NCBI GenBank assembly: GCA_049366695.1
Contig: JBMNCR010000057.1
Coordinates: forward strand, 1-43,465
Direction of reading: 5' to 3'
DNA: 43,465 nt
From: JBMNCR01 sp049366695
Lineage (GTDB): Bacteria; Bacillota; Clostridia; Eubacteriales; Alkalibacteraceae
Shown here: positions 16,325 through 24,207 of the stretch, in pieces
Layout of the letters: every line of letters starts with the position of its first letter
How positions within the stretch are numbered: position 1 is the stretch's first letter
Translations under genes and position numbers: made by a program
Notes under the pieces: generated by a model
What the model saw: only the letters and a program-made list of their open reading frames with translations
Told to the model about the DNA's origin: nothing
Databases searched by the model: none

Positions 16325-17452
16325 TTACTTATTAGCAGTATTCTCAAGGGCATCTTTTTTGTACAACGATACTTTATCTCTACCACTATGTTTAGCACTA
16401 TATAATGCAGAATCAGCATCAACAATAAGTTCCCATATATTTGTAGTAGTATCACTATAGCAAGCAATACCTATGGATACGGTTATTTGTATATGTTTTC
16501 CATTAGAAATTTCAAATAAATGATTTTTAACTACCCTACGTATTCTTTCAGCAATCATATTTGCCTCTTTTGATGAACAATCTAACAGTAATACTGAAAA
16601 CTCTTCCCCACCATTTCTTGAAATCACATCAAATGATCTACATGTTGAAATTAAGATTTTTGCTAATTGTTTTAAAACAAGATCTCCCTCCAGATGACCA
16701 TATGTATCGTTAACTTTTTTAAAAAAATCAATGTCTATAAATAAAAGTGATAATTTTTCGCCTTTTTCACTAATTTTATTAATTAAATCATTAAAGATTT
16801 TATCAAATTGTCTAACATTGTTTAATCCAGTTAGATAATCTTTTATAGAATCATCCTTATATTTTATAAAGAGCTCATTGGTAGAATTAAGATAATTTAA
16901 ATAACTTCCGAGTATTGTACCTATTAAAATGGAACTAGTCCAAAAAGCAAATAGAATATATACTAATAATGAATAATCTTTAATTACTATAAAATATGCA
17001 ATACTAATAATAAATGAACTCCAAATTATTGAATAAGTCCACTGTTTCTTTAGAAATGATACTTTGTAAGTTATTATTGAACAAACTACTCCAGTAATAA
17101 TTGATGTAATAAAAGCAGTTGCTGACGAAAAATTCACTCCAAAATATAAAACTCTAAAAAACCCTATAATTAGACTCGTAATCATTGAAGAAGCAATTCC
17201 TCCATAAATTGCTGAAATAATTATAGCAATATTTCTAAAATCCACAATTACAGTTTCATTAACTTTTACGCTGTATATCATAAGTAAGCATCCTAAAACC
17301 CCAAAAAAAACACCAAGTTTTATATTGGCATTAATATTCTTAGAATTATTCAACGAATCTTTACTAAAAAAGTACTGATTTCCCAATGAAATAAAAGCAA
17401 TTAATATAGTACTATTAACAAAAAAATCCTGAAACAAAACTAAATCACTCAA
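16325..17452 (-). CDS. Membrane diguanylate cyclase (5TM-GGDEF)
   Basis: A 375-residue inner-membrane enzyme that makes c-di-GMP from GTP. The N-terminal part has five to six hydrophobic segments (about 10-200) with the 5TMR-LYT pattern (DFRNIAIIISAIYGGI, then a conserved Arg in FFRVLYFG). The GGDEF domain (about 205-365) has the active-site GGEEF and an RxxD inhibitory site (RSFD) five residues before it, so product inhibition is expected. The start is uncertain: the open frame begins with a TTG at 17452 that lacks a good ribosome site, but the first membrane segment requires a start near there. Convergent with the EAL-HDOD gene. Confidence 0.88.
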   Translation of the reverse strand: MSDLVLFQDFFVNSTILIAFISLGNQYFFSKDSLNNSKNINANIKLGVFFGVLGCLLMIYSVKVNETVIVDFRNIAIIISAIYGGIASSMITSLIIGFFRVLYFGVNFSSATAFITSIITGVVCSIITYKVSFLKKQWTYSIIWSSFIISIAYFIVIKDYSLLVYILFAFWTSSILIGTILGSYLNYLNSTNELFIKYKDDSIKDYLTGLNNVRQFDKIFNDLINKISEKGEKLSLLFIDIDFFKKVNDTYGHLEGDLVLKQLAKILISTCRSFDVISRNGGEEFSVLLLDCSSKEANMIAERIRRVVKNHLFEISNGKHIQITVSIGIACYSDTTTNIWELIVDADSALYSAKHSGRDKVSLYKKDALENTANK

Positions 17453-17517
17453 ATCTTAATATTTTATTATTAGTCTAATACAATACTATCATTAATTTAA
17501 AATGTTTCAACTACTTT

Positions 17518-17916
17518 TCATATAACTTTTTTATTCTTCTTTATTAAATCTACTACTTTTTCTCTAATTATATCTCTTGTTTTTCTAAAATCATCAATTG
17601 AACCACCTGAAGGATCAATGAGACCCCAGTCTTCTCTGTGATTACAGGGTACATACGGGCACTCCACTCCACAACCCATAGTTATTAAGATATCTATTTC
17701 ATTTGGAATATCATCTAATAATTTTGGGAAGTATCCACTCATGTCAACGCCTACTTCTTCCATAACAGCAACTGCCAATGGCTTTACTTCTGGATAGTTT
17801 TGTGTACCAGCTGAATATACTTCAAAAACATCACTCCCCAATTTTTTAGCCCAACCTTCCGCCATTTGAGAACGACACGAATTATGAATACACACAAATG
17901 CTACTTTGATCTTCAT
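17518..17916 (-). CDS. arsC: Thioredoxin-type arsenate reductase / LMW-PTP fold
   Basis: A 132-residue cytoplasmic reductase of arsenate to arsenite. The P-loop-like catalytic motif is VCIHNSCRSQ near the N-terminus, and the redox pair used for thioredoxin-linked turnover is in MGCGVECPYVPC. Length matches the Staphylococcus-type ArsC. The start is the ATG at 17916, 8 bases after GGAGG; an upstream GTG overlaps that site. No arsR, arsB or acr3 is next to it, so it stands alone. A role as a general low-molecular-weight phosphatase is less likely given the CxxxxC pair. Confidence 0.87.
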   Translation of the reverse strand: MKIKVAFVCIHNSCRSQMAEGWAKKLGSDVFEVYSAGTQNYPEVKPLAVAVMEEVGVDMSGYFPKLLDDIPNEIDILITMGCGVECPYVPCNHREDWGLIDPSGGSIDDFRKTRDIIREKVVDLIKKNKKVI

Positions 17917-18021
17917 TTTTGTTCCTCCAACCACAAATTATAAGTAATTTATTTAAATATATGTTTGTTTAGTTTTATTAGTCATTATAAAACTGATATT
18001 TTACTCCTAATGATCTATATA

Positions 18022-18444
18022 TTATTTATTACAAGTTTTATTTTTCTTAAAACAGATAAGTCTTTCAGATCCACATGACGGGCATTTATAATTACTTTTC
18101 CCAGAATCTATAATAGATATTTTTCCACATTCTTGACATTTATACTCGCACGAACCCATTACATAATTCCCACCATAAATATGTATCGCTTTTCCTTGTG
18201 TCAATGCTAATGTAACTTTTTTTCGAGCACTATCAATAATATTTTGAAATGTTTGTCTTGAAATTTGCATTTTTTCTGCACATTTTTCTTGATTTAAACC
18301 TTCAATATCTTTTAATCTCATTGCCTCAAGTTCCTCGATTTTAACACATATCTCATCTACTTTACATCTTTTTTTTCCCCAAGGCATAAAATGAGTATCT
18401 TCAGGAAAAAATTCCACCTTTCTACATTTAATCGGCCTAGGCAT
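18022..18444 (-). CDS. DUF134/UPF0251 family DNA-binding protein with zinc ribbon
   Basis: A 140-residue predicted regulator. The N-terminal family signature is MPRPIKCRKVEFFP. A sigma-like helix-turn-helix lies at about 40-80 (LNQEKCAEKMQISRQTFQNI). The C-terminal end has a zinc-ribbon with CQECG and CPSCGSERLIC. Family members often lie beside nitrogenase-accessory or metal-cluster genes; here the downstream gene is arsC, about 100 bases away on the same strand. GGGAGGTCC precedes the ATG. A palindrome around a TATAAT box upstream may be its own operator. Confidence 0.85.
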   Translation of the reverse strand: MPRPIKCRKVEFFPEDTHFMPWGKKRCKVDEICVKIEELEAMRLKDIEGLNQEKCAEKMQISRQTFQNIIDSARKKVTLALTQGKAIHIYGGNYVMGSCEYKCQECGKISIIDSGKSNYKCPSCGSERLICFKKNKTCNK

Positions 18445-18805
18445 ATTGGACCTCCCTCATTTAATACATATTCAACAATATATTCATACATCTTATTGAA
18501 TTATATCATTGCATTAATTAAATTAAAAATAATAATCAGGTCTGTAATCGTATTATACCCAACTACAGACCAAATACTAAAATTTCCTTTCCTAATTAGT
18601 TTCTTAAAACATCCCTCTTCTACCTGTTTTTGTTCAAATTCTTTAATTTACATATTAATTAGAATAAGTTATCTTGGGTTTAAAATGAAAATCATTATCA
18701 AATTGCACACTACATAGAGATACAAAACCTATATTAAAAAATCAAATACTTAAATGATACTGTTATATCAAATTAATTTGTATCATTTATACAATTACTG
18801 GGTTC
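18445..18805. other. Intergenic region with a promoter-centred palindrome
   Basis: A 361-base AT-rich gap between the DUF134 gene and the lipoprotein gene. It holds the GGTCTGTA palindrome described separately. Open frames on the plus strand here have no ribosome site and low-quality composition, so no gene is called. Confidence 0.5.
18539..18571 (-). promoter_or_regulatory. Inverted repeat flanking a TATAAT box (possible operator)
   Basis: GGTCTGTA at 18539-18546 and TACAGACC at 18564-18571 are exact 8-base arms, 17 bases apart. On the minus strand the spacer contains GGGTATAAT, a -10 consensus, about 100 bases upstream of the DUF134 gene. The half-site spacing of about two helical turns suits a dimeric regulator that would block RNA polymerase. 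Confidence 0.45.
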
Positions 18806-19723
18806 TTATTTACTTTGTTTTTCATTGATATTCTTAATCAATTCTTCAATGTACTCAATGATAATAGTGCTTTTCATACCAATCAAATTGGAGTTTTTTG
18901 AATCTACTACATCTTTCAACTCTTTTATATTTTGAGTTAATTGAACCTTTGCCTCTTCATCTAACTCTGATTCTGTCATTTTTAATGAATTCCATATCTC
19001 AATAATACTTGAGATATCTTCAGATACAAAGTCCCATTTTTCCATTTTTGTTGATATATTCAAATGGTGGGCATAATATTTTATTTTAAAAATTCCAGTA
19101 GGCACAGGACTTTCAAATAGAGACATAAATCTTGGTAAATACTTTGTTACTTCTACTGCTGAATTTATAATTATTAGTTCTTCTTTAGTAGCAGAATTGA
19201 TTGGATCAATTTTTCCCAATATTTTCTTAGGATCACTTTCTTCTAATTTTTCTTCATCACTACTTTTGGTTTCACTATTTTCTGTATTAGAACTTTCTTC
19301 TTGCTCTTTTGAACTATCGTCTTCCTCTTTATTATCTTGTTCTGTGGAGTCTCCTTGACTTTCATTACTTGCTTTACTCTCAGGTAATTTTAAAGTTTGC
19401 ACCATAAGATAATCTGTTAGTAAGTTTATATCTTCTACAAATCCATCGACGTTTTCTTTTGCTACACCATTTTTTTGAAGTTCAGGATACAGTACATTCC
19501 ACGTTTTTTGTAGTTCTCTTGACTTATCTAAACCAACTGCCCATTCTTTTGTCATGGTAGCAGTTATGATTTCATCAGATAGTTGTTGAATCTGTTCTAA
19601 AGATGAAGGCATAACCTTACTTTCACTTTTGTTTTCATCATCTTCCTCTTTATTACTATTACATCCCATCATGGTAGTAGAAATCAATATACATATTACT
19701 AAAACTAAATATATCTTCTTCAT
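18806..19723 (-). CDS. Hypothetical lipoprotein
   Basis: A 305-residue surface lipoprotein of unknown function. It has a lipoprotein signal peptide with a hydrophobic core and the lipobox MMGC at about residue 19. A helical region (about 40-115) is followed by a low-complexity acidic, Ser-rich linker (about 120-165, runs of E, D, S, N) and a second helical domain (about 175-300) with several Leu/Ile/Glu heptad-like stretches. The two domains show similar length and helical character. The start is the ATG at 19723 after GAGGTG. Monocistronic. Not recognised; no enzymatic motif seen. Confidence 0.82.
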   Translation of the reverse strand: MKKIYLVLVICILISTTMMGCNSNKEEDDENKSESKVMPSSLEQIQQLSDEIITATMTKEWAVGLDKSRELQKTWNVLYPELQKNGVAKENVDGFVEDINLLTDYLMVQTLKLPESKASNESQGDSTEQDNKEEDDSSKEQEESSNTENSETKSSDEEKLEESDPKKILGKIDPINSATKEELIIINSAVEVTKYLPRFMSLFESPVPTGIFKIKYYAHHLNISTKMEKWDFVSEDISSIIEIWNSLKMTESELDEEAKVQLTQNIKELKDVVDSKNSNLIGMKSTIIIEYIEELIKNINEKQSK

Positions 19724-19849
19724 ACTGAACACCTCACTTGTCATTAGTATTTATAGTGAAGTGAAAAGTTATTCCTTGTATTTATATATAAAACTAATAA
19801 AATAATTATATAGTAAGATGATACGATATTCCAAATAATAAATTTAATA

Positions 19850-21502
19850 TTATTCACCTAGTATAACCTCTAAATCTTCAGTAGGATTATTGGATATAGG
19901 GTGTATATTAAACTTATCTATTAAAATCTGCAATACATTTGGTGAAATAAATGCCGGCAAAGTAGGACCGAGATAAATATTTTTTATTCCTAGTGATAAT
20001 AAGCTTATAAGAATACACACAGCCTTCTGTTCATACCACGATAAAATAAGGGTAAGAGGCAAATCATTTACTCCACACTTAAATGCTTCAGCTAATGCAA
20101 GCGCTATCTTTACTGCAGAATACGAATCATTACACTGTCCGATATCCATTAATCTAGGAAATACTCCAATAGTTCCAAAATCAATTTTATTAAATCTATA
20201 TTTGCCACATGCAAGGGTAAGAATCACAGTATCTTTAGGAGTTTTTTCTGCAAACTCGGTATAATAGTTTCTACCAGGTCTAGCACCATCACATCCTCCC
20301 ACTAGAAAGAAATGCTTGATATCTCCATTTTTAACAGCTGCTATAACTTTATCTGCTATACTTAAAACAGCATTATGCCCAAATCCAACCATAATTTTCT
20401 TTTCTGTTTCATCATTTTCCCATCCACCAAGTTCAAGGGCTTTATTAATAACAGGAGTAAAATCTTTCTTCCCATTAATTTCTTCAATATGTGCAATTTC
20501 TGAGAATCCTACAATACTAGTAGTAAATATTCTGTCGCTATAAGACTCCCTTGGTTTTTGTAGACAATTGGTAGTCATGACTATACAACCAGGTAATTTA
20601 TCGAATTCTTTTTGTTGATCTTGCCATGCACCGCCGTAATTTCCTGCTAAATGTTCATTTTTTTTTAACTCAGGATAACCATGTGCTGGAAGCATTTCTC
20701 CATGTGTATATATATTAATACCTTTACCTTCAGTTTGTTCAAGAATTTGTTTTAAATCTTTTAAATCATGACCAGACACAACTATAAATGGACCTTTTTT
20801 CTTTGTTATAAGAACTTCTGTAGGTAGAGGATTTCCATAGGCACCAGTATTTGCTTTATCTAAAATTTCCATACATTTTAAATTCACCTGTCCAAACTCC
20901 ATAGTAATACTATACAAGTCATCCACAGTTAAGTTTTCGTCAATAACTGCATTAAATCCTTTAAAAAAGAATTTATTCACTTCTTCATTTTGCTGTCCTA
21001 ACACGTATGCATGATGAGCATAAGCCCCCATTCCTTTAATTCCATATATAAGCATTTCTCGTAATGATCGTATATCTGCGTCAACAGTCTGATCGTACAT
21101 AATACCTGCTTTTTCTGCATCACTTATCATTTGTTCTTTATTATCTGGAAGTACATAAGTTGCTGGTTCAGGTATTTCACATTCTACTACACCGACTTCT
21201 TGTTTTAAGATTTCTTTTATTTGTTGTGCTTTTTTTAAATACTTTATAAATCTTTCTAAGTCAAAATTTACATTAGTTAAAGTTGAAAACGATGCATCCA
21301 TCATAAATTTTGATATTTCATCATTAATTTTTATTCCTTTATCAATTAATATTTGCCCATAAAACCCAATTCCTTTTAATTGGTAAATTAGCAAATCTTG
21401 AAGTGCAGCCACCTCAGCATCTTTTCCACAGTTTCCTGCTTTTGTACATCCTTTTCCACCAATTGTTTGTTCACATTGATAACAAAACATCGAATTATCC
21501 AT
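19850..21502 (-). CDS. hcp: Hydroxylamine reductase / hybrid cluster protein, class I
   Basis: A 550-residue cytoplasmic Fe-S enzyme, the prismane protein. It is now viewed mainly as a nitric oxide reductase and S-nitrosylase, and was earlier described as a hydroxylamine reductase. The N-terminal cubane ligands are CYQC...GC...NC at residues 7-25. Hybrid-cluster ligands follow later: SGHDLKDL, YTHGEMLPAHGYPE, TTNCLQKP, GGCDGARPGR, ACGKYRFNK and DIGQCNDSYSA. Length is normal. AGGAGGTAAAA precedes the ATG. No hcr reductase is adjacent, as usual in clostridia. No NsrR- or HcpR-type palindrome was confidently seen. Confidence 0.96.
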   Translation of the reverse strand: MDNSMFCYQCEQTIGGKGCTKAGNCGKDAEVAALQDLLIYQLKGIGFYGQILIDKGIKINDEISKFMMDASFSTLTNVNFDLERFIKYLKKAQQIKEILKQEVGVVECEIPEPATYVLPDNKEQMISDAEKAGIMYDQTVDADIRSLREMLIYGIKGMGAYAHHAYVLGQQNEEVNKFFFKGFNAVIDENLTVDDLYSITMEFGQVNLKCMEILDKANTGAYGNPLPTEVLITKKKGPFIVVSGHDLKDLKQILEQTEGKGINIYTHGEMLPAHGYPELKKNEHLAGNYGGAWQDQQKEFDKLPGCIVMTTNCLQKPRESYSDRIFTTSIVGFSEIAHIEEINGKKDFTPVINKALELGGWENDETEKKIMVGFGHNAVLSIADKVIAAVKNGDIKHFFLVGGCDGARPGRNYYTEFAEKTPKDTVILTLACGKYRFNKIDFGTIGVFPRLMDIGQCNDSYSAVKIALALAEAFKCGVNDLPLTLILSWYEQKAVCILISLLSLGIKNIYLGPTLPAFISPNVLQILIDKFNIHPISNNPTEDLEVILGE

Positions 21503-21810
21503 TTTTACCTCCTAATTTTTTGACTTTTCGAAATTATTATTACCACATAACAATAAAAAATTAAAACAAATTAATAATTAATAGAATGATTAATATTCAA
21601 AAATCATCTCTCTTGAGAACTATATAAAATGAAAAAAGATGGGTTGTTCGATAATAATACAAATATTATTTAATTAATAGTTTAAATATCATTCATAAAC
21701 TTGATTAATAATTAGTACTTCCTATATCTCTTAATATATTAATCGTAAAATAAAATAATTGCTTGTTGCATAACAAATGATATTACACTCACAATAATTG
21801 TTTTGCATAT

Positions 21811-21861
21811 AAAAAAACTCCATCTATATACTGTATTCCACTTATATTGACAGAGCTTTTT
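21811..21861. terminator. Second (bidirectional) terminator of the methyltransferase operon
   Basis: An imperfect stem (CTCCATCTATATA with TATATTGACAGAG) is bounded by A7 on one side and CTTTTTT on the other, so it can act in both directions. It lies about 140 bases beyond the small ORF stop. Confidence 0.6.
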
Positions 21862-21915
21862 TAAATTCTAACTTTTTTCTTAAGAAAAAAAAATAGTTTT
21901 TCATGTTTATCATTT

Positions 21916-21957
21916 AAAATAGACAACAAAACCATTAAATAATGACTTTGCTGTCTA
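21916..21957 (-). terminator. First terminator of the methyltransferase operon
   Basis: TAGACA/TGTCTA, CAAA/TTTG and CATT/AATG pair in register around an AAAT loop. On the minus strand the stem is followed by TTTTAAAT, 40 bases after the small ORF stop. Confidence 0.75.
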
Positions 21958-21996
21958 GTGATTTTTATGTAATATTTGTAAATAATTTAATTAATA

Positions 21997-22119
21997 TTAG
22001 AACATAACCATCATCATAATTAGTGTGAGTTCCATACCTTTTTTTTGTTCTTCTGTATCTAAAAATTCTGAAAATATATTATCACTGGCCATTTGCATGA
22101 TTTGTTCCATCTCAGTCAT
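21997..22119 (-). CDS. Small Met-rich peptide, 40 residues, in the methyltransferase operon
   Basis: An overlooked small gene. It starts with an ATG at 22119 after a near-perfect AAGGAGGG ribosome site 7 bases upstream, runs 40 codons and stops at TAA. The peptide begins MTEMEQIMQMASDN and ends in LIMMMVMF; 9 of 40 residues are Met. The first half is amphipathic and acidic. The C-terminal 12 residues are strongly hydrophobic and could bind a membrane or protein groove. It starts 13 bases after the stop of the URO-D methyltransferase gene, before the operon terminator, so it is the last gene of the operon. Not recognised; no function assigned. Confidence 0.75.
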   Translation of the reverse strand: MTEMEQIMQMASDNIFSEFLDTEEQKKGMELTLIMMMVMF

Positions 22120-22132
22120 TTTAATACCCTCC

Positions 22133-23299
22133 TTATTTATATACACCATATTCATAAACAAAATCTGTAACTGCTTTTAAGCATTCTGGTTTTGCATCGT
22201 TCATGGAATTCATTACTCTATCCACTGAGAATACGTATCCACCACCTGGTGCAAGATCATCGATCAACCCTTTTGCGATATCTACACATTGTTGAGGTGT
22301 TTTATATGCTAAATCATTAGTTCCCATTCCACCACCGATACAAATATTGTTACCCAAAGCTTTTTTTGCTTTTCTCAGGTCATCCTCCTCAAACATACCT
22401 AAAATACAACCTTTTGGCAATTCTTGAAGATAATCATATAGATGCTCATAGTTTTTTTCGAATAAAATGAAAAATTTATAACCTTGATTTGCAAAAGTTT
22501 CTATATATAATTTAAACGAAGGCCAATAAACTTTTTCAAAATCTTTTGGTCTTAAATAAGGGGGTAGATGTAAAAATAAATTAATATATTTATCATTCAA
22601 CGGTGTAGGCATTACCCCGTATGTACATTTAATATTTAGCTTTAATAATGCCATACATGCTGCAGCCATTTTATCAGGACATCTTTTAACATCCGACATA
22701 GTACCTTTAAAATCTCTTAAATTATCTAAAATTAAATCAGCAGGTATATATGGTGGCACGGCATTTGGTACGGGTAAACCATGCTCATTTTTATATCTTT
22801 CAAACATTATACTTCTCTGTTGACCAAATTTTAAAAACTCATTTACAGAATTTGCATATCTTTTATATTTTTCCTTTGTTGTTCCATCTTGGAATATTTT
22901 ATGTTTTCTTGGTATTATCACATTTAATAAATAACCTTCCGGATCTTCAATAATTTTATCATAATCTTCCACAGGCATTATCTCTGAATGTCCAGTTGCA
23001 ATTTGAATTGTTTCCATATTGGAATCATAAATGCTACCGCCTAAAGAATCAGCAAAATTTAATGGCAAAGTAATCCCGGGAAATGCTGCCGCATCAAATT
23101 TAAAATCAGTTAAGGCTTTTGAATATGCTGCATATTCAATTTCATTATTGTTTTTTGCTTCCTTTAAATTTGTTCCATAATAAAATAGAGCCCAGTTATC
23201 AATAAATCCTAAAATTGGAACTCTATCGTTTATTTTCAATTCAACGGCATTATTTAGTCTTGTTATACGTTCTTCATAAAGTTTTAATTTATCACTCAA
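22133..23299 (-). CDS. URO-D superfamily methyltransferase (corrinoid-linked)
   Basis: A 388-residue protein of the uroporphyrinogen decarboxylase superfamily, the branch that moves methyl groups to or from corrinoid proteins. The TIM-barrel pattern runs throughout, with RVPILGFIDNW near the N-terminus and a C-terminal LAPGGGYVFSVDRVMN. The stop of the corrinoid gene directly precedes its TTG start at 23299, and GGGTGGGTG serves as ribosome site, so the two are translationally coupled and likely work together. Compared with the homologue at 34422, the segment holding Cys-Glu-Asp-Asp (FCEDDW) reads FEKNY here, so that cysteine is lost. Substrate unknown; a demethylase role is inferred from family and context. 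Confidence 0.88.
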   Translation of the reverse strand: MSDKLKLYEERITRLNNAVELKINDRVPILGFIDNWALFYYGTNLKEAKNNNEIEYAAYSKALTDFKFDAAAFPGITLPLNFADSLGGSIYDSNMETIQIATGHSEIMPVEDYDKIIEDPEGYLLNVIIPRKHKIFQDGTTKEKYKRYANSVNEFLKFGQQRSIMFERYKNEHGLPVPNAVPPYIPADLILDNLRDFKGTMSDVKRCPDKMAAACMALLKLNIKCTYGVMPTPLNDKYINLFLHLPPYLRPKDFEKVYWPSFKLYIETFANQGYKFFILFEKNYEHLYDYLQELPKGCILGMFEEDDLRKAKKALGNNICIGGGMGTNDLAYKTPQQCVDIAKGLIDDLAPGGGYVFSVDRVMNSMNDAKPECLKAVTDFVYEYGVYK

Positions 23300-23935
23300 T
23301 TAATTCACCCACCCTTGACATATTTTTACACCTTCTGCAGCATTAGTTGTATATGCATCTGCTCCGATATGATCACATGCTTCTTTTGTTACAGGATTTC
23401 CACCAATTATAATGTTTACACCTCTCCTTAACCCAGCCTCATTTAAAGCATCAACTGTATCCTTCATGGCTTCTAAAGCTAATGTTAATACGCCACTCAT
23501 GCCTACAATATCAGGTTGTACTTCTTTGACTTTTTCAACAAATGCACTTACAGGTTGATCAATACCTAGATCAATCACTTCAAATCCAGCAGCTTCAGAC
23601 ATACTCTTAAATATATTTTTACCAATGTCATGTAAATCCCCATGAACTGTTCCAAGAACCATGGTTCCTACTTTTGCTCCACTATCAGAGCCAATAACTG
23701 TTTTTAATACATCAATTGCCTCAGTTAATAATTCACCAGCAAAAATTAAATCTCCTACAAAATACTCTCCTTTTTCAAACAAATTACCTACTACCGCCAT
23801 CCCCTCTTGACAAGCCACTACTGCTCTTTCCCCTTCTTCTTCAGTAGGATTAGATGCAATAAATTCATTTAATAAATTCATAACTTTATCTTCTTCTAGC
23901 TCTCCTACAGCTTGTGTTAATGTTTTTAACTCCAT
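23300..23935 (-). CDS. Corrinoid (cobalamin-binding) methyl carrier protein, MtaC/MttC-like
   Basis: A 211-residue protein that carries a methyl group on cobalt. The N-terminal helical cap (about 1-85, containing ACQEGMAVVGNLFEKGEYFVGDLIFA) is followed by the B12-binding Rossmann domain. The lower-ligand motif DxHxxG is present in GTVHGDLHDIGKN, followed by the SxL equivalent in MSGVLTLALEAMK and the GG motif IIGGNPVT. Intact and of normal length. AAGGAGGTTAAAA precedes the ATG. It is the first gene of a three-gene operon with the URO-D protein and the small peptide, and is divergent from the PucR-type regulator. Confidence 0.95.
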   Translation of the reverse strand: MELKTLTQAVGELEEDKVMNLLNEFIASNPTEEEGERAVVACQEGMAVVGNLFEKGEYFVGDLIFAGELLTEAIDVLKTVIGSDSGAKVGTMVLGTVHGDLHDIGKNIFKSMSEAAGFEVIDLGIDQPVSAFVEKVKEVQPDIVGMSGVLTLALEAMKDTVDALNEAGLRRGVNIIIGGNPVTKEACDHIGADAYTTNAAEGVKICQGWVN

Positions 23936-24013
23936 TTTTAACCTCCTTATTTTATATATATTCTTTATTACAATTTATTATATCAACGCCATTTTACAAA
24001 TGCCATGTGCGAA

Positions 24014-24043
24014 AATCCCAAATAAAGCGAAAGTTTTGGGATT
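24014..24043. promoter_or_regulatory. Inverted repeat in the divergent methyltransferase/regulator region
   Basis: AATCCCAAA at 24014-24022 and TTTGGGATT at 24035-24043 are exact arms around a 12-base spacer. It lies 80 bases upstream of the corrinoid gene and 165 bases upstream of the PucR-type gene. A smaller imperfect palindrome (GCCATTT/AAATGCC) is at about 23988-24004. Candidate operator for the adjacent regulator or a leader hairpin. Confidence 0.45.
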
Positions 24044-24207
24044 CTTTCATATGTAATGCTGTTGTTATATCATTTAATATTACATATAAACACAATTAAT
24101 TTAAATCACCATATTGTAATGTGTGTATTCTATACAAATTAACTTTATATTCATGTATAATGATATCAATAAGAAAACATCTACAATAGATTAAGGAGAT
24201 ATAAATA

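Larger units (their letters stand above)
21503..21996. other. Intergenic region upstream of hcp with two terminators
   Basis: About 490 bases of AT-rich DNA between hcp and the small ORF at 21997. It holds two hairpin terminators, listed separately, that end the methyltransferase operon, and presumably the hcp promoter in 21503-21800. No gene is supported. Confidence 0.55.

Noticed and set aside
18391..18717. 108-codon plus-strand frame over the DUF134 start
   Set aside because: It is antisense to a clear gene start, lacks a ribosome site and runs through the promoter region.
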